Below are positions 44,369 through 52,678 of a DNA stretch of 64,000 nt, piece after piece. Under the pieces are notes generated by a model. It did no database searches and was not told the DNA's origin. It saw nothing but the letters and a program-made list of their open reading frames with translations. Both the position numbers and the translations under genes were made by a program. The stretch is from Phascolarctobacterium_A sp034086985 (lineage in GTDB: Bacteria; Bacillota; Negativicutes; Acidaminococcales; Acidaminococcaceae): contig JAXDZG010000002.1 in the NCBI GenBank assembly GCA_034086985.1, positions 62,001-126,000 of the forward strand, in the 5' to 3' direction. Numbering within the stretch: the stretch's first letter is position 1; each line of letters opens with the position of its first letter.

Positions 44369-45553
44369 ATGACCAAGGGTAGATATGGTATTCACGGCGG
44401 CCAATACATGCCGGAAACACTGATGAATGCAGTGCTGGAGCTGGAGGCAGCCTACGAAAAATATAAAAATAATCCTGAATTTAAGGCTGAGCTGGCCCAA
44501 TTATATCATGAATATGCCAATAGACCGTCCCTCTTGTACTATGCAGAGCGCATGACCAAGGATTTGGGCGGTGCCAAGATTTATCTGAAGCGCGAGGATT
44601 TGAACCACACCGGCGCTCATAAAATTAACAATGTTTTGGGCCAGATTTTATTGGCCAAAAAGATGGGCAAAAAGCGCGTTATTGCCGAGACCGGCGCTGG
44701 TCAGCACGGCGTAGCCACTGCCACCGCAGCAGCTCTCATGGGCATGGAATGCGTTGTGTACATGGGCAAGGAGGACTGCGAGCGCCAGAAGCTGAATGTG
44801 TTCCGCATGGAGCTTCTTGGCTCCAAGGTTGTACCCGTGGAAAGCGGCACCGGCACCCTGAAGGATGCTGTCAACGAGGCTCTGCGTGTATGGACGGAGC
44901 GCGTTGAAGATACCTATTACGTGCTGGGCAGCGTTATGGGACCCCATCCCTATCCTGAAATCGTCCGCGATTTCCAAAAGATTATCGGTGAAGAAATTCG
45001 CGCTCAAATGCTGGAAAAAGAGGGTCGTCTGCCCGACGTGCTCATCGCCTGCGTAGGCGGCGGCTCCAACGCCATGGGCATGTTCTACGACTTTATTGAA
45101 GATAAAAACGTGCGCCTTATCGGCGTGGAGGCTGCTGGCCTGGGCGTGGATAATCCTAAAAACGCAGCTACCATTGCCAACGGTCGCCTGGGCATTTTCC
45201 ACGGCATGAAGAGCTATTTCCTGCAGGATGAATACGGCCAAATCGCGCCTGTATATTCTATTTCCGCAGGTCTGGACTATCCCGGCATTGGCCCTGAGCA
45301 CGCCTATCTTCACGACAGCGGTCGCGCTGAATATGTGCCCGCTACGGACCAAGAGGCTGTGGACGCCTTTAACTATCTGTCCAAAATCGAGGGCATTATT
45401 CCCGCCATCGAGAGCGCCCATGCTGTGGCTCATGCTATGAAGATTGCGCCCACCATGGACAAGGACAAGATCATCGTAATCAATATTTCCGGTCGTGGCG
45501 ACAAGGACGTAGCCGCAATCGCACGCTATATGGGGGTGGACTTACATGACTAG
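44369..45553 (+). CDS. trpB: Tryptophan synthase beta chain
   Basis: A 394-residue PLP enzyme that joins indole with serine. The PLP lysine lies in HTGAHKINNVLGQ, and ETGAGQHGVATATAAALMGM and CVGGGSNAMGMFYDF (phosphate loop) are conserved. ATG 44369 has GGGAGAGGTG before it; the longer reading from 44339 does not. It overlaps trpA by 8 bases, as expected for subunits of one complex. Confidence 0.96.
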   Translation: MTKGRYGIHGGQYMPETLMNAVLELEAAYEKYKNNPEFKAELAQLYHEYANRPSLLYYAERMTKDLGGAKIYLKREDLNHTGAHKINNVLGQILLAKKMGKKRVIAETGAGQHGVATATAAALMGMECVVYMGKEDCERQKLNVFRMELLGSKVVPVESGTGTLKDAVNEALRVWTERVEDTYYVLGSVMGPHPYPEIVRDFQKIIGEEIRAQMLEKEGRLPDVLIACVGGGSNAMGMFYDFIEDKNVRLIGVEAAGLGVDNPKNAATIANGRLGIFHGMKSYFLQDEYGQIAPVYSISAGLDYPGIGPEHAYLHDSGRAEYVPATDQEAVDAFNYLSKIEGIIPAIESAHAVAHAMKIAPTMDKDKIIVINISGRGDKDVAAIARYMGVDLHD

Positions 45554-46328
45554 AATTCAGGAAGCATTTGCAAAAAATAAAAAGCTGTTCATCGGCTTCG
45601 TTACCGCCGGTGACCCCAATCTGGCTACCACCAAGGAGCTGGTGCTGGCCATGGTGAAGGCCGGGGTAGGCATCGTGGAGTTTGGCATTCCTTTCTCCGA
45701 CCCTGTGGCCGAAGGTCCCGTCATCCAGCGCGCTGATTTGCGTGCTCTGGAGGCAGGCACTACCACCGACAAGATTTTCGACCTGGTAGCCGAGCTGCGT
45801 AAGGAAACCCAGGTGCCCCTGGTATTCTTGACCTATGCCAATCCCATCTACGCCTACGGCGCTGAAAAATTCTTCACCCGCTGCGAGGAAAGCGGCGTGG
45901 ACGGTGTGATTATCCCCGATATTCCCTACGAGGAGCGCGAGGAAATGCGCCCCTATAGCGAGCCTCATAAGGTAGCTCTGGTGCCCCTGATTGCGCCCAC
46001 CTCCCGTGACCGCATCCAAAAGATTGCCAAAATTGGCCAAGGCTATATCTATATCGTGTCCTCCTTGGGCGTGACCGGTGTGCGCAAGGAAATTACCACC
46101 GATATTAACGCCATTGTGGATGAGATTCGTCAGGTTACCGACGTGCCCTGCGCTGTAGGCTTTGGCATTGCCACTCCCGACCAGGCCTATGCTATGGCTA
46201 AGGCCAGTGATGGCGCTATTGTTGGCAGCGCCATTGTGAAAATTGTGGAGCAATATGGCGAGGCATCTCCCAAATATGTATACGAATACTGCAAGGAAAT
46301 GGTGGAAGCAGTAAACAAAGCCTGCTAA
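45546..46328 (+). CDS. trpA: Tryptophan synthase alpha chain
   Basis: A 260-residue barrel enzyme that splits indole-3-glycerol phosphate and channels indole to TrpB. Catalytic residues are visible in VEFGIPFSDPVAEGPVIQRA (Glu, Asp), and the phosphate site at the end in VGFGIATPDQA and GAIVGSAIVKI. It is the last gene of the operon and is followed by a terminator. Confidence 0.96.
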   Translation: MTRIQEAFAKNKKLFIGFVTAGDPNLATTKELVLAMVKAGVGIVEFGIPFSDPVAEGPVIQRADLRALEAGTTTDKIFDLVAELRKETQVPLVFLTYANPIYAYGAEKFFTRCEESGVDGVIIPDIPYEEREEMRPYSEPHKVALVPLIAPTSRDRIQKIAKIGQGYIYIVSSLGVTGVRKEITTDINAIVDEIRQVTDVPCAVGFGIATPDQAYAMAKASDGAIVGSAIVKIVEQYGEASPKYVYEYCKEMVEAVNKAC

Positions 46329-46343
46329 CCAAGCTTGAAGAAA

Positions 46344-46372
46344 ACCCTCCTGTTGTGTTACAATGGGAGGGT
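46344..46372 (+). terminator. Intrinsic terminator after trpA
   Basis: ACCCTCC/GGAGGGT forms a 7-bp GC-rich stem, then AATTTTTT, about 20 bases past the trpA stop. Confidence 0.82.
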
Positions 46373-46422
46373 AATTTTTTGGAGATATCTTAGATATTTT
46401 TTGGAAAAGAGGTTTTGCCTTT

Positions 46423-47673
46423 ATGAATAAGATGCAAGCAAGATTAACGGAGCGCTTTTTGCGTTATGCAGCCATTTCTTCTCAAAGTATAGCAGGTGCG
46501 CCCGTTGTTCCCTCCACTCCCGGCCAACGTCAGCTGGCAGAGCTGCTCAAGAGTGATTTGGCTGAGCTGGGCTTGGTGGATTTAGAAATCAGCGAGTATT
46601 CCGTGCTCACCGGCCATCTGCCTAGCAATCTGCCTGCAGACTACCACAAGGTGCCTACAGTGGGCTGGGTTGCCCATCTGGACACTGTTAATGTAAACCT
46701 GTCCCCCGATGTACATCCCCAAATCGTGAAGAATTATCAGGGTGGGGACGTGCTACTGAACGCTGAAAAGCAAATCTATATCAAGGTCAGCGAGCATCCG
46801 GAGCTGGAAAAATACATTGGCAGCGATTTGATTACCAGCGATGGCACCTCCGTGCTGGGTGCTGATAACAAGGCTGCTATTGCTAATTTAATGGTGGCTC
46901 TGGAAACCCTGCATGAGGACCCCAGCATTCTCCACGGCGATATTTATGTATGCTTTGTGCCCGACGAGGAAGTAGGCCTGTGCGGTTCCAAGAAGATGGA
47001 TTTTAGCAAATTCCCCGTGGATTTTGCCTATACCATCGACTGCTGCGAGCTGGGTGAGGTGGTGTACCAAACATTTAACGCCGGCAGCGCTACTATTAAG
47101 GTGCAGGGCGTAACTGCTCATCCTATGTCTGCTAAAAACACCTTGGTAAATCCCACTCTCGTATGTGTGGATGTAATCAATTGCCTCGATAGAATGCAGA
47201 CTCCGGAGCACACCGAGGGCACCGAGGGCTTTATTTGGGTAGAATCCCTGAAAACCAATGTGTCCGAGGCTACCTTGAACCTCAAGATTCGCGACCATAA
47301 CAAGGCCTTGTACGAAGCTCGCAAGAAGTACATTACGGACGCAGTGGAATTTGTGAAGGCTAAAAATCCCAAGGCTAAGGTGGAGCTGAAGATTGTGGAT
47401 GTGTATGGCAATATTGCGGACGCTATTACTCCGGAAAACCGCGTCTGCGTGGACCATATTTTCGCGGCTATGGCAGAGCTGGGCATCACTCCCAAGGATA
47501 TTGCTATGCGCGGCGGCACCGATGGCTCCTTTATTTCTACAAAGGGCATTCCTACGCCCAACTATTTCACCGGCGCTCACAATTTCCACTCCTATGCTGA
47601 GTTTATGCCCATGACGGCTGTGGAAAAGAGCTGTCAGATGACCTTGAAGCTGATTGAGTTGATTACCAAATAA
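46423..47673 (+). CDS. pepT: Peptidase T (tripeptide aminopeptidase)
   Basis: A 416-residue M20 metallopeptidase that removes the N-terminal residue from tripeptides in the cytoplasm. Zinc-ligand motifs are VGWVAHLDTVNV and TSDGTSVLGADNKAAIA, the catalytic Glu lies in CFVPDEEVGLCGSKKMD, and the last His is in FTGAHNFHSYAEF. Length is typical. AAGAGG precedes the ATG. It is a single-gene unit between two terminators. Confidence 0.94.
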   Translation: MNKMQARLTERFLRYAAISSQSIAGAPVVPSTPGQRQLAELLKSDLAELGLVDLEISEYSVLTGHLPSNLPADYHKVPTVGWVAHLDTVNVNLSPDVHPQIVKNYQGGDVLLNAEKQIYIKVSEHPELEKYIGSDLITSDGTSVLGADNKAAIANLMVALETLHEDPSILHGDIYVCFVPDEEVGLCGSKKMDFSKFPVDFAYTIDCCELGEVVYQTFNAGSATIKVQGVTAHPMSAKNTLVNPTLVCVDVINCLDRMQTPEHTEGTEGFIWVESLKTNVSEATLNLKIRDHNKALYEARKKYITDAVEFVKAKNPKAKVELKIVDVYGNIADAITPENRVCVDHIFAAMAELGITPKDIAMRGGTDGSFISTKGIPTPNYFTGAHNFHSYAEFMPMTAVEKSCQMTLKLIELITK

Positions 47674-47690
47674 AAGGCTGGACAGTCTTA

Positions 47691-47720
47691 AGCCTCCTCT
47701 AACTTAGGTTAGGGGAGGCT
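47691..47720 (+). terminator. Intrinsic terminator after pepT
   Basis: AGCCTCCTCTAAC/GGTTAGGGGAGGCT gives a 13-bp stem (one G-T pair) with a 4-base loop, followed by TTTT. Confidence 0.85.
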
Positions 47721-47747
47721 TTTTGGCGTCCACTTTTTAGCAAGAAC

Positions 47748-47821
47748 TTGCCAAATAGTTGGCAAAATTTGACAACTAAATAAAAATAGAGCTTGCAATA
47801 TTGGCAAATAGTTGCTATAAT
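47748..47821 (+). promoter_or_regulatory. Promoter with inverted-repeat operator before the AlbA_2-type gene
   Basis: Promoter TTGCAA (47793-47798) and TATAAT (47816-47821) at 17 bp. Upstream is a perfect inverted repeat TTGCCAA-ATAG-TTGGCAA (47748-47765), and TTGGCAAATAGTTG (47801-47814) repeats the right half inside the promoter. The arrangement suggests autoregulation by the downstream DNA-binding protein. Confidence 0.6.
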
Positions 47822-47864
47822 TAAGCTAAACAAGAAACTATGCTAGCATAAGGAGGCTTTAGGT

Positions 47865-49370
47865 ATGCAAACAGAAGATTTACGCAAGCTAGTTGGCAAA
47901 ATTCAGCATATGCAATGTGAAATGCAAACTATCGAGCTTAAAGCTGCCAACAAGGGCTGTCCTACAAGGCTTTACGATACACTTTCCAGCTTTTCTAATC
48001 AGGATGAGGGCGGGATAATCATCTTTGGCTTGGATGAAAAGAAGAATTATGCCGCGGTGGGCGTATATGACCCGCAGGATTTGCAAAAAAAGGTTACCGA
48101 GCAATGCAACCAGATGTCGCCGGTAGTGAGAGCTTTATTTACGATTTGCGAGCTTGACAACAGCATCATCGTTGCTGCAGAAATTCCCGGCATAGATGTG
48201 GCGGAACGCCCTTGCTTTTATCGTGGAACCGGCAGGCTGCGTGGTTCCTTTATTCGCGTGGGTGATGCTGATGAGCCCATGAGTGAATACGAGATTTACA
48301 GCTATGATGCTTTTCGTAAGCGTATTAGGGACGATATTCGTGAAGCGCCGGGAGCCAGGCGCAGCTTCCTTGACGAAGAAAAGCTTGCAGCATTTCTGCA
48401 GGCTGTAAAAAGGGACCGTAAGCATTTGTCTTTGCATGTGGGCGATGAGGATATTTTGGAGCTCATGGGAGTGACTATTAATAGGCAGCCAACTCTAGCA
48501 GGGGAGCTGTGCTTTTCCAAATATCCTCAGGGAGTATTTCCCCAGCTATGTATTACGGCGGTGGCCTTGCCGGGGAAGGTGATGGGGGAGCCGGGCCTTG
48601 AGGGCGAGCGCTTTATTGATAACGAGCGCATTACGGGCACCATCGCAGAGATGGTGGATGAGGCAGTGGATTTTGTCAATCGCAATAGCCGCCATAGCAC
48701 GATTATTGATGACAAGGGCAAGCGTATGGATAGGGATGAGTATCCTCTCAAGGCTGTGCGCGAGGCCATTTTAAATGCACTGGTGCATCGGGATTATAGC
48801 ATTCATTCGGAAAATGTGCCCGTGCGAATTGAGCTTTATCGGGACCGTCTGGAGATTATTTCCAGTGGTGGCTTATATGGTAGATTAACGCTGGATGCCT
48901 TGGGCAAAATGCGCCCTGATACTCGCAACAGTGCTTTGGCCAATATTTTGGAGATCATGCATGTGACTGAAAATCGCTATAGTGGTATTCCCACCATTTA
49001 TTATGAGCTGAAGCAGGCACAGCTGCCGGACCCTGTTTTTACTATACGGCAGGGTGAATTTGTGGTTATTTTTAAGAGCAAGATTGCCCAGATTTATGAA
49101 TTGTCCAAGCCCCAAGTGCTTATGGCCAAGGAGGCTGTGGAGCCTTATGGCGTTAAGCCTAAAAAGCAGGCCTTGACCATGGAGGAAAGCCTGCTGGAGT
49201 TTTGTGAGCAGCCTCGCGCACGGCAAGAGATCATCGACTTTTTGGGCTTTTCCAGATATTATGCTATGTCCAAAATTGTGCAGCCACTGCTGGATGCAGG
49301 CAAGCTGGCTTTGACCATGCCGGATAAGCCTAAAAGCTCGAAGCAGCGGTATGTGAGGGTTTTAGGATGA
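47865..49370 (+). CDS. AlbA_2-domain transcriptional regulator / RecG-like ATP-binding protein
   Basis: A 501-residue protein. Residues about 10-130 match the AlbA_2 (Schlafen-like) DNA-binding domain (YDTLSSFSNQDEGGIIIFGL). Residues about 270-400 match the C-terminal ATP-binding module of this family (LKAVREAILNALVHRDYSIH, VRIELYRDRLEIISSGGL). The C-terminal part about 440-500 is a winged-helix pattern. Such proteins are annotated as putative transcription regulators. Inverted repeats in its promoter fit self-control. Target genes are not known. Confidence 0.78.
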   Translation: MQTEDLRKLVGKIQHMQCEMQTIELKAANKGCPTRLYDTLSSFSNQDEGGIIIFGLDEKKNYAAVGVYDPQDLQKKVTEQCNQMSPVVRALFTICELDNSIIVAAEIPGIDVAERPCFYRGTGRLRGSFIRVGDADEPMSEYEIYSYDAFRKRIRDDIREAPGARRSFLDEEKLAAFLQAVKRDRKHLSLHVGDEDILELMGVTINRQPTLAGELCFSKYPQGVFPQLCITAVALPGKVMGEPGLEGERFIDNERITGTIAEMVDEAVDFVNRNSRHSTIIDDKGKRMDRDEYPLKAVREAILNALVHRDYSIHSENVPVRIELYRDRLEIISSGGLYGRLTLDALGKMRPDTRNSALANILEIMHVTENRYSGIPTIYYELKQAQLPDPVFTIRQGEFVVIFKSKIAQIYELSKPQVLMAKEAVEPYGVKPKKQALTMEESLLEFCEQPRARQEIIDFLGFSRYYAMSKIVQPLLDAGKLALTMPDKPKSSKQRYVRVLG

Positions 49371-49378
49371 TGGATAAG

Positions 49379-49409
49379 CCTCCCCTGACTGATGTTGTGG
49401 GAGGTTTTT
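49379..49409 (+). terminator. Intrinsic terminator
   Basis: CCTCCC/GGGAGG stem (6 bp, 14-base loop) followed by TTTTT, just after the regulator gene. Confidence 0.65.
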
Positions 49410-49594
49410 GCGTGAGATTAATAAAAACCATGAAATTCAATATAAACATTTGTTTCCTGTTGCGTTTCGCAAGGGATAAATATTTAGTATATCTGTACTT
49501 TTACAAGAGACAGCCACCTGCAAGGTGGGTTGGCTTTAAGCTGAAAGTCCGAATTTGTTGAATCTGGAACGTGTGTAAGAAAGAGTGAGAGGCT

Positions 49595-52500
49595 ATGGCG
49601 AAACTATTTATAACCCCTTTAGGAAGCAGCTGTCGTGATAAATTCTGTGAAGAGCTACAAGGCTTAGAGTACGGTAAGGGAGCTATCGTACTGCCAAACC
49701 GCATAGTGATGGATAATGTACGCAAGCGCTATGCCAATGTGGAGACGATTGGTATCGATACATTGGCTACAAAGCTATTGAATATGAACGGATATGTGAC
49801 TTTTCACCAGATCAATAGGCGTAGTCAGGAGCTTATTGTGGAGGATTTTCTCCATACCTTGGCTGAACAAAAGCAACTGGAGTATTTTGGTGAGCTTATC
49901 GAAAAGCCTGGCTTTGTCAAGGCCATGACCTCTTTAGTAGGGCAGCTTTCAAGAAGTGGTTCTACCCAACAAGAGATTGTAAGTGTTTTGAGTGCTTGGG
50001 GTAGACTTGGTCATTTGGGACAAAAGGATAAGGAAGTAGCTCTGCTTTATAAATTCTACCGTCAATATTTAAAGGATAAGCAATGGTTTGATCTAGAGGG
50101 CAAGTACCGCTTGGCCCTATATGTATTGCAGGATGAGCAGGCAAAACTGCCATGGGAGCAGCTGTATTTTTGTGATTTTTATAGCTTTGATGCTTTGCAG
50201 CTGGAGCTTATTAAGGCTTTGGGTAAACGCTGCAAGGTACAAATTGGTTTGTGCTATGAAAAAAATCTTGAAGGAACGGAGCGGGAGAAGCTCTTTGAAG
50301 CTACCAAAGCTACCTATATGGAGCTGGAATCCTTCTGCCTTGAGGAGGGTATAGAGCAGTATGCTCCTTCTTATGAAGTTTCTAGTGGCTGTGCTCATCT
50401 AATTCAGAGCTTCGGCTTACAATGCACTGCCATGCCTCAAAGCGATGCTGTGCAGCTATATGGCTTTACCAAGAACGAACAGGAGCTAAGATATGCTTTG
50501 ACTCAGGTGAAGCGCTTGCTCAAGGAGGGGGTCGCTTCGGAGCAAGTTCTCATTACTGTGCGCGATTTAAATCAGTTCACTGGCTTACGCCTTATTGCTG
50601 ATGAATATGGTGTGCCTATTAATCTTGCACAAACAAGCAGTCTAGCAGTACAGCCTCTAACGGAGCTGCTAAAGCTTGCTTTAAAGGCTGCAGTGGACAA
50701 CCATGATGGCGCTGAAGCCTACATTAAGCTTTTAACAGCACCCTTAGCGCGTATTTTGCTACACATAGATGGTGAGGCCATTAATCAATTACGTCAGGAA
50801 AACTATTTTAAGTCTCGCAGCAGTGTGCAAGAAAAAATGCGGGAGGAAGGCTTATTAGACGCTGTCATTCAACAAATAGATGTATTTTTGCAGAATGTGT
50901 CAGCAAAAGCAGAACTTGTTACCTATGCTAAGCAAATGCTAGAGCTAGTTTCGCAATTGCAGCTGGAAAGAACTATGGGCTTACTATATAAGGAAGGCAA
51001 AATTGAGCTCGCAGGGATGCGTCTCGTGTTACAAAGCAAAGGACTGTTAGTGCAGGCTATCCAGCAGCTCATGGATGATTATGTAAGCTGTGGACAGGCT
51101 GAAAAGCCTCTTACCTTAACTGAATGGCAGCAAATTCTGGCAGATGCCGTACAAGAGGCCAATATTGTTATTCAGCAAGGACGACCGGATGGTGTTTTGC
51201 TCACAGAGGTAACCAATGTACAGGGTTTAGCCTTTGATTATGTATTTGTGTTGGGCCTGCGAGAAGGAGTATTTCCCAAGGTTAATAACGAGAACTGGAT
51301 TTATAATGATAAAGAGCGTAAGGAGCTTAAGGGAGCAGGCTTGGAGCTGCCCAATACATCTTTGGCCTATGCTGAGGATGCAGGCTTTTTCGGAGCGACC
51401 CTTGGCTGCGCGTGTAAACAGCTGGTGCTGAGCTATTTTCAAGATGACCAGGCAGGAGCTAGCGCATATATAGGCTCAGTGCAAAGACTTTTTATCGATG
51501 CTAAGCCACACATCAACAATAAGGGTGAGGCAGAGGAGCAGGAGCAGCAGGTGGTTATCAATCCGGCTAAGCACTGTGCCTCGGCGGAAGAATTGTCCCA
51601 AGGTGTACGTCGAACAAATGATGCTTGGCTACGAGAATACTGGAGTGTGCATACTCTAGAAGCAGCCGAAGCTGATTATAGGCGCAGGGAAAATATGCAG
51701 TATAATGGAGTACTTACAGATGGTGCTTTGCAAAAACAGGTAGCAAAAGAGGTAGGAACAAGCTTTAGTGCCAGCGCCTTGGAGCTCTATGCAGCCTGTC
51801 CCTTCCAATATTTGGGACAGCGCGTGTGGCGTCAGCAGGAATTCGCTGCCATGGAGGATGAGCTCACACCAGTAGATGAGGGAGACTTACTGCACCAGGT
51901 GCTGGCAAGCTTTACCGAAAAGCATCTATATGCGAAAATAAGTGAGTTACCCTTGGCTGATTTGGAGCAAGAATTGGCAGATATTTTTGAGGACGCAGCA
52001 CAGGAGGCTTTGGCGCAGGGTAAAATAGTGAATAGCTTGCTTTGGCAAGCAGAAGCACCGCGTTTGCTGGCCATGCTGAAGCGTTGGCTGCGCTATGAGT
52101 ACGAGGACCAAAAGGGTTGGAGCTTCACTCCCTGTGCTGTGGAATGGGACTTTAGCTCTAAAAATGGCAAGCCATTACACATGCGTCTAAGTGATGGCAC
52201 TAGAGTTTCCTTAAATGGGCGCATTGATAGAATTGATAGTGATGGGCAGCGCCTATTTGTTACGGACTATAAGCGCAGCTCAGGCTCTGTGCCTAGCAGC
52301 AAGGATTTAGCAACGGGCTTTGATGTGCAGCTGCCCCTGTATATGCTGGCTGTAGCAGGCCTGTATAAGGATGCTAATCGTGTGGCCGGTGGCTGTTATT
52401 ATGTATTGCAAAAGGGTGAACGCAAGAGTAGCCTGTTATTAGAACAAGTGGACAATGATAATGTTGTTGATGGCAAACGCTATACCAAGGAGATTAGCCA

Positions 52501-52678
52501 GAGCTGGGATAGCTTCCAAGGCTTTGCCCAAAAGCTGATTGCCGGGTATATTGAAGGGATTTATACCGGGAATTTTGCTGTGGCTCCGCGCAAAAGCTGC
52601 AGTGATTATTGCCAGTTGAAGGATATATGTCGTTTAGCACAAGTGGGACAGGACAAGGGAGGCAGTGAAAATGAGTGA
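49595..52678 (+). CDS. addB: ATP-dependent helicase/nuclease subunit AddB
   Basis: A 1027-residue subunit of the AddAB double-strand-break resection complex, a Firmicute counterpart of RecBCD. The C-terminal PD-(D/E)XK nuclease has FVTDYKRSSG, and the iron-sulfur staple has ALELYAACPFQYL together with CSDYCQLKDIC. The N-terminus begins LFITPLGSSCRDKF rather than a normal GxxGxGKT Walker A, so ATP binding by this subunit may be lost. It overlaps addA by 8 bases. Confidence 0.9.
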   Translation: MAKLFITPLGSSCRDKFCEELQGLEYGKGAIVLPNRIVMDNVRKRYANVETIGIDTLATKLLNMNGYVTFHQINRRSQELIVEDFLHTLAEQKQLEYFGELIEKPGFVKAMTSLVGQLSRSGSTQQEIVSVLSAWGRLGHLGQKDKEVALLYKFYRQYLKDKQWFDLEGKYRLALYVLQDEQAKLPWEQLYFCDFYSFDALQLELIKALGKRCKVQIGLCYEKNLEGTEREKLFEATKATYMELESFCLEEGIEQYAPSYEVSSGCAHLIQSFGLQCTAMPQSDAVQLYGFTKNEQELRYALTQVKRLLKEGVASEQVLITVRDLNQFTGLRLIADEYGVPINLAQTSSLAVQPLTELLKLALKAAVDNHDGAEAYIKLLTAPLARILLHIDGEAINQLRQENYFKSRSSVQEKMREEGLLDAVIQQIDVFLQNVSAKAELVTYAKQMLELVSQLQLERTMGLLYKEGKIELAGMRLVLQSKGLLVQAIQQLMDDYVSCGQAEKPLTLTEWQQILADAVQEANIVIQQGRPDGVLLTEVTNVQGLAFDYVFVLGLREGVFPKVNNENWIYNDKERKELKGAGLELPNTSLAYAEDAGFFGATLGCACKQLVLSYFQDDQAGASAYIGSVQRLFIDAKPHINNKGEAEEQEQQVVINPAKHCASAEELSQGVRRTNDAWLREYWSVHTLEAAEADYRRRENMQYNGVLTDGALQKQVAKEVGTSFSASALELYAACPFQYLGQRVWRQQEFAAMEDELTPVDEGDLLHQVLASFTEKHLYAKISELPLADLEQELADIFEDAAQEALAQGKIVNSLLWQAEAPRLLAMLKRWLRYEYEDQKGWSFTPCAVEWDFSSKNGKPLHMRLSDGTRVSLNGRIDRIDSDGQRLFVTDYKRSSGSVPSSKDLATGFDVQLPLYMLAVAGLYKDANRVAGGCYYVLQKGERKSSLLLEQVDNDNVVDGKRYTKEISQSWDSFQGFAQKLIAGYIEGIYTGNFAVAPRKSCSDYCQLKDICRLAQVGQDKGGSENE

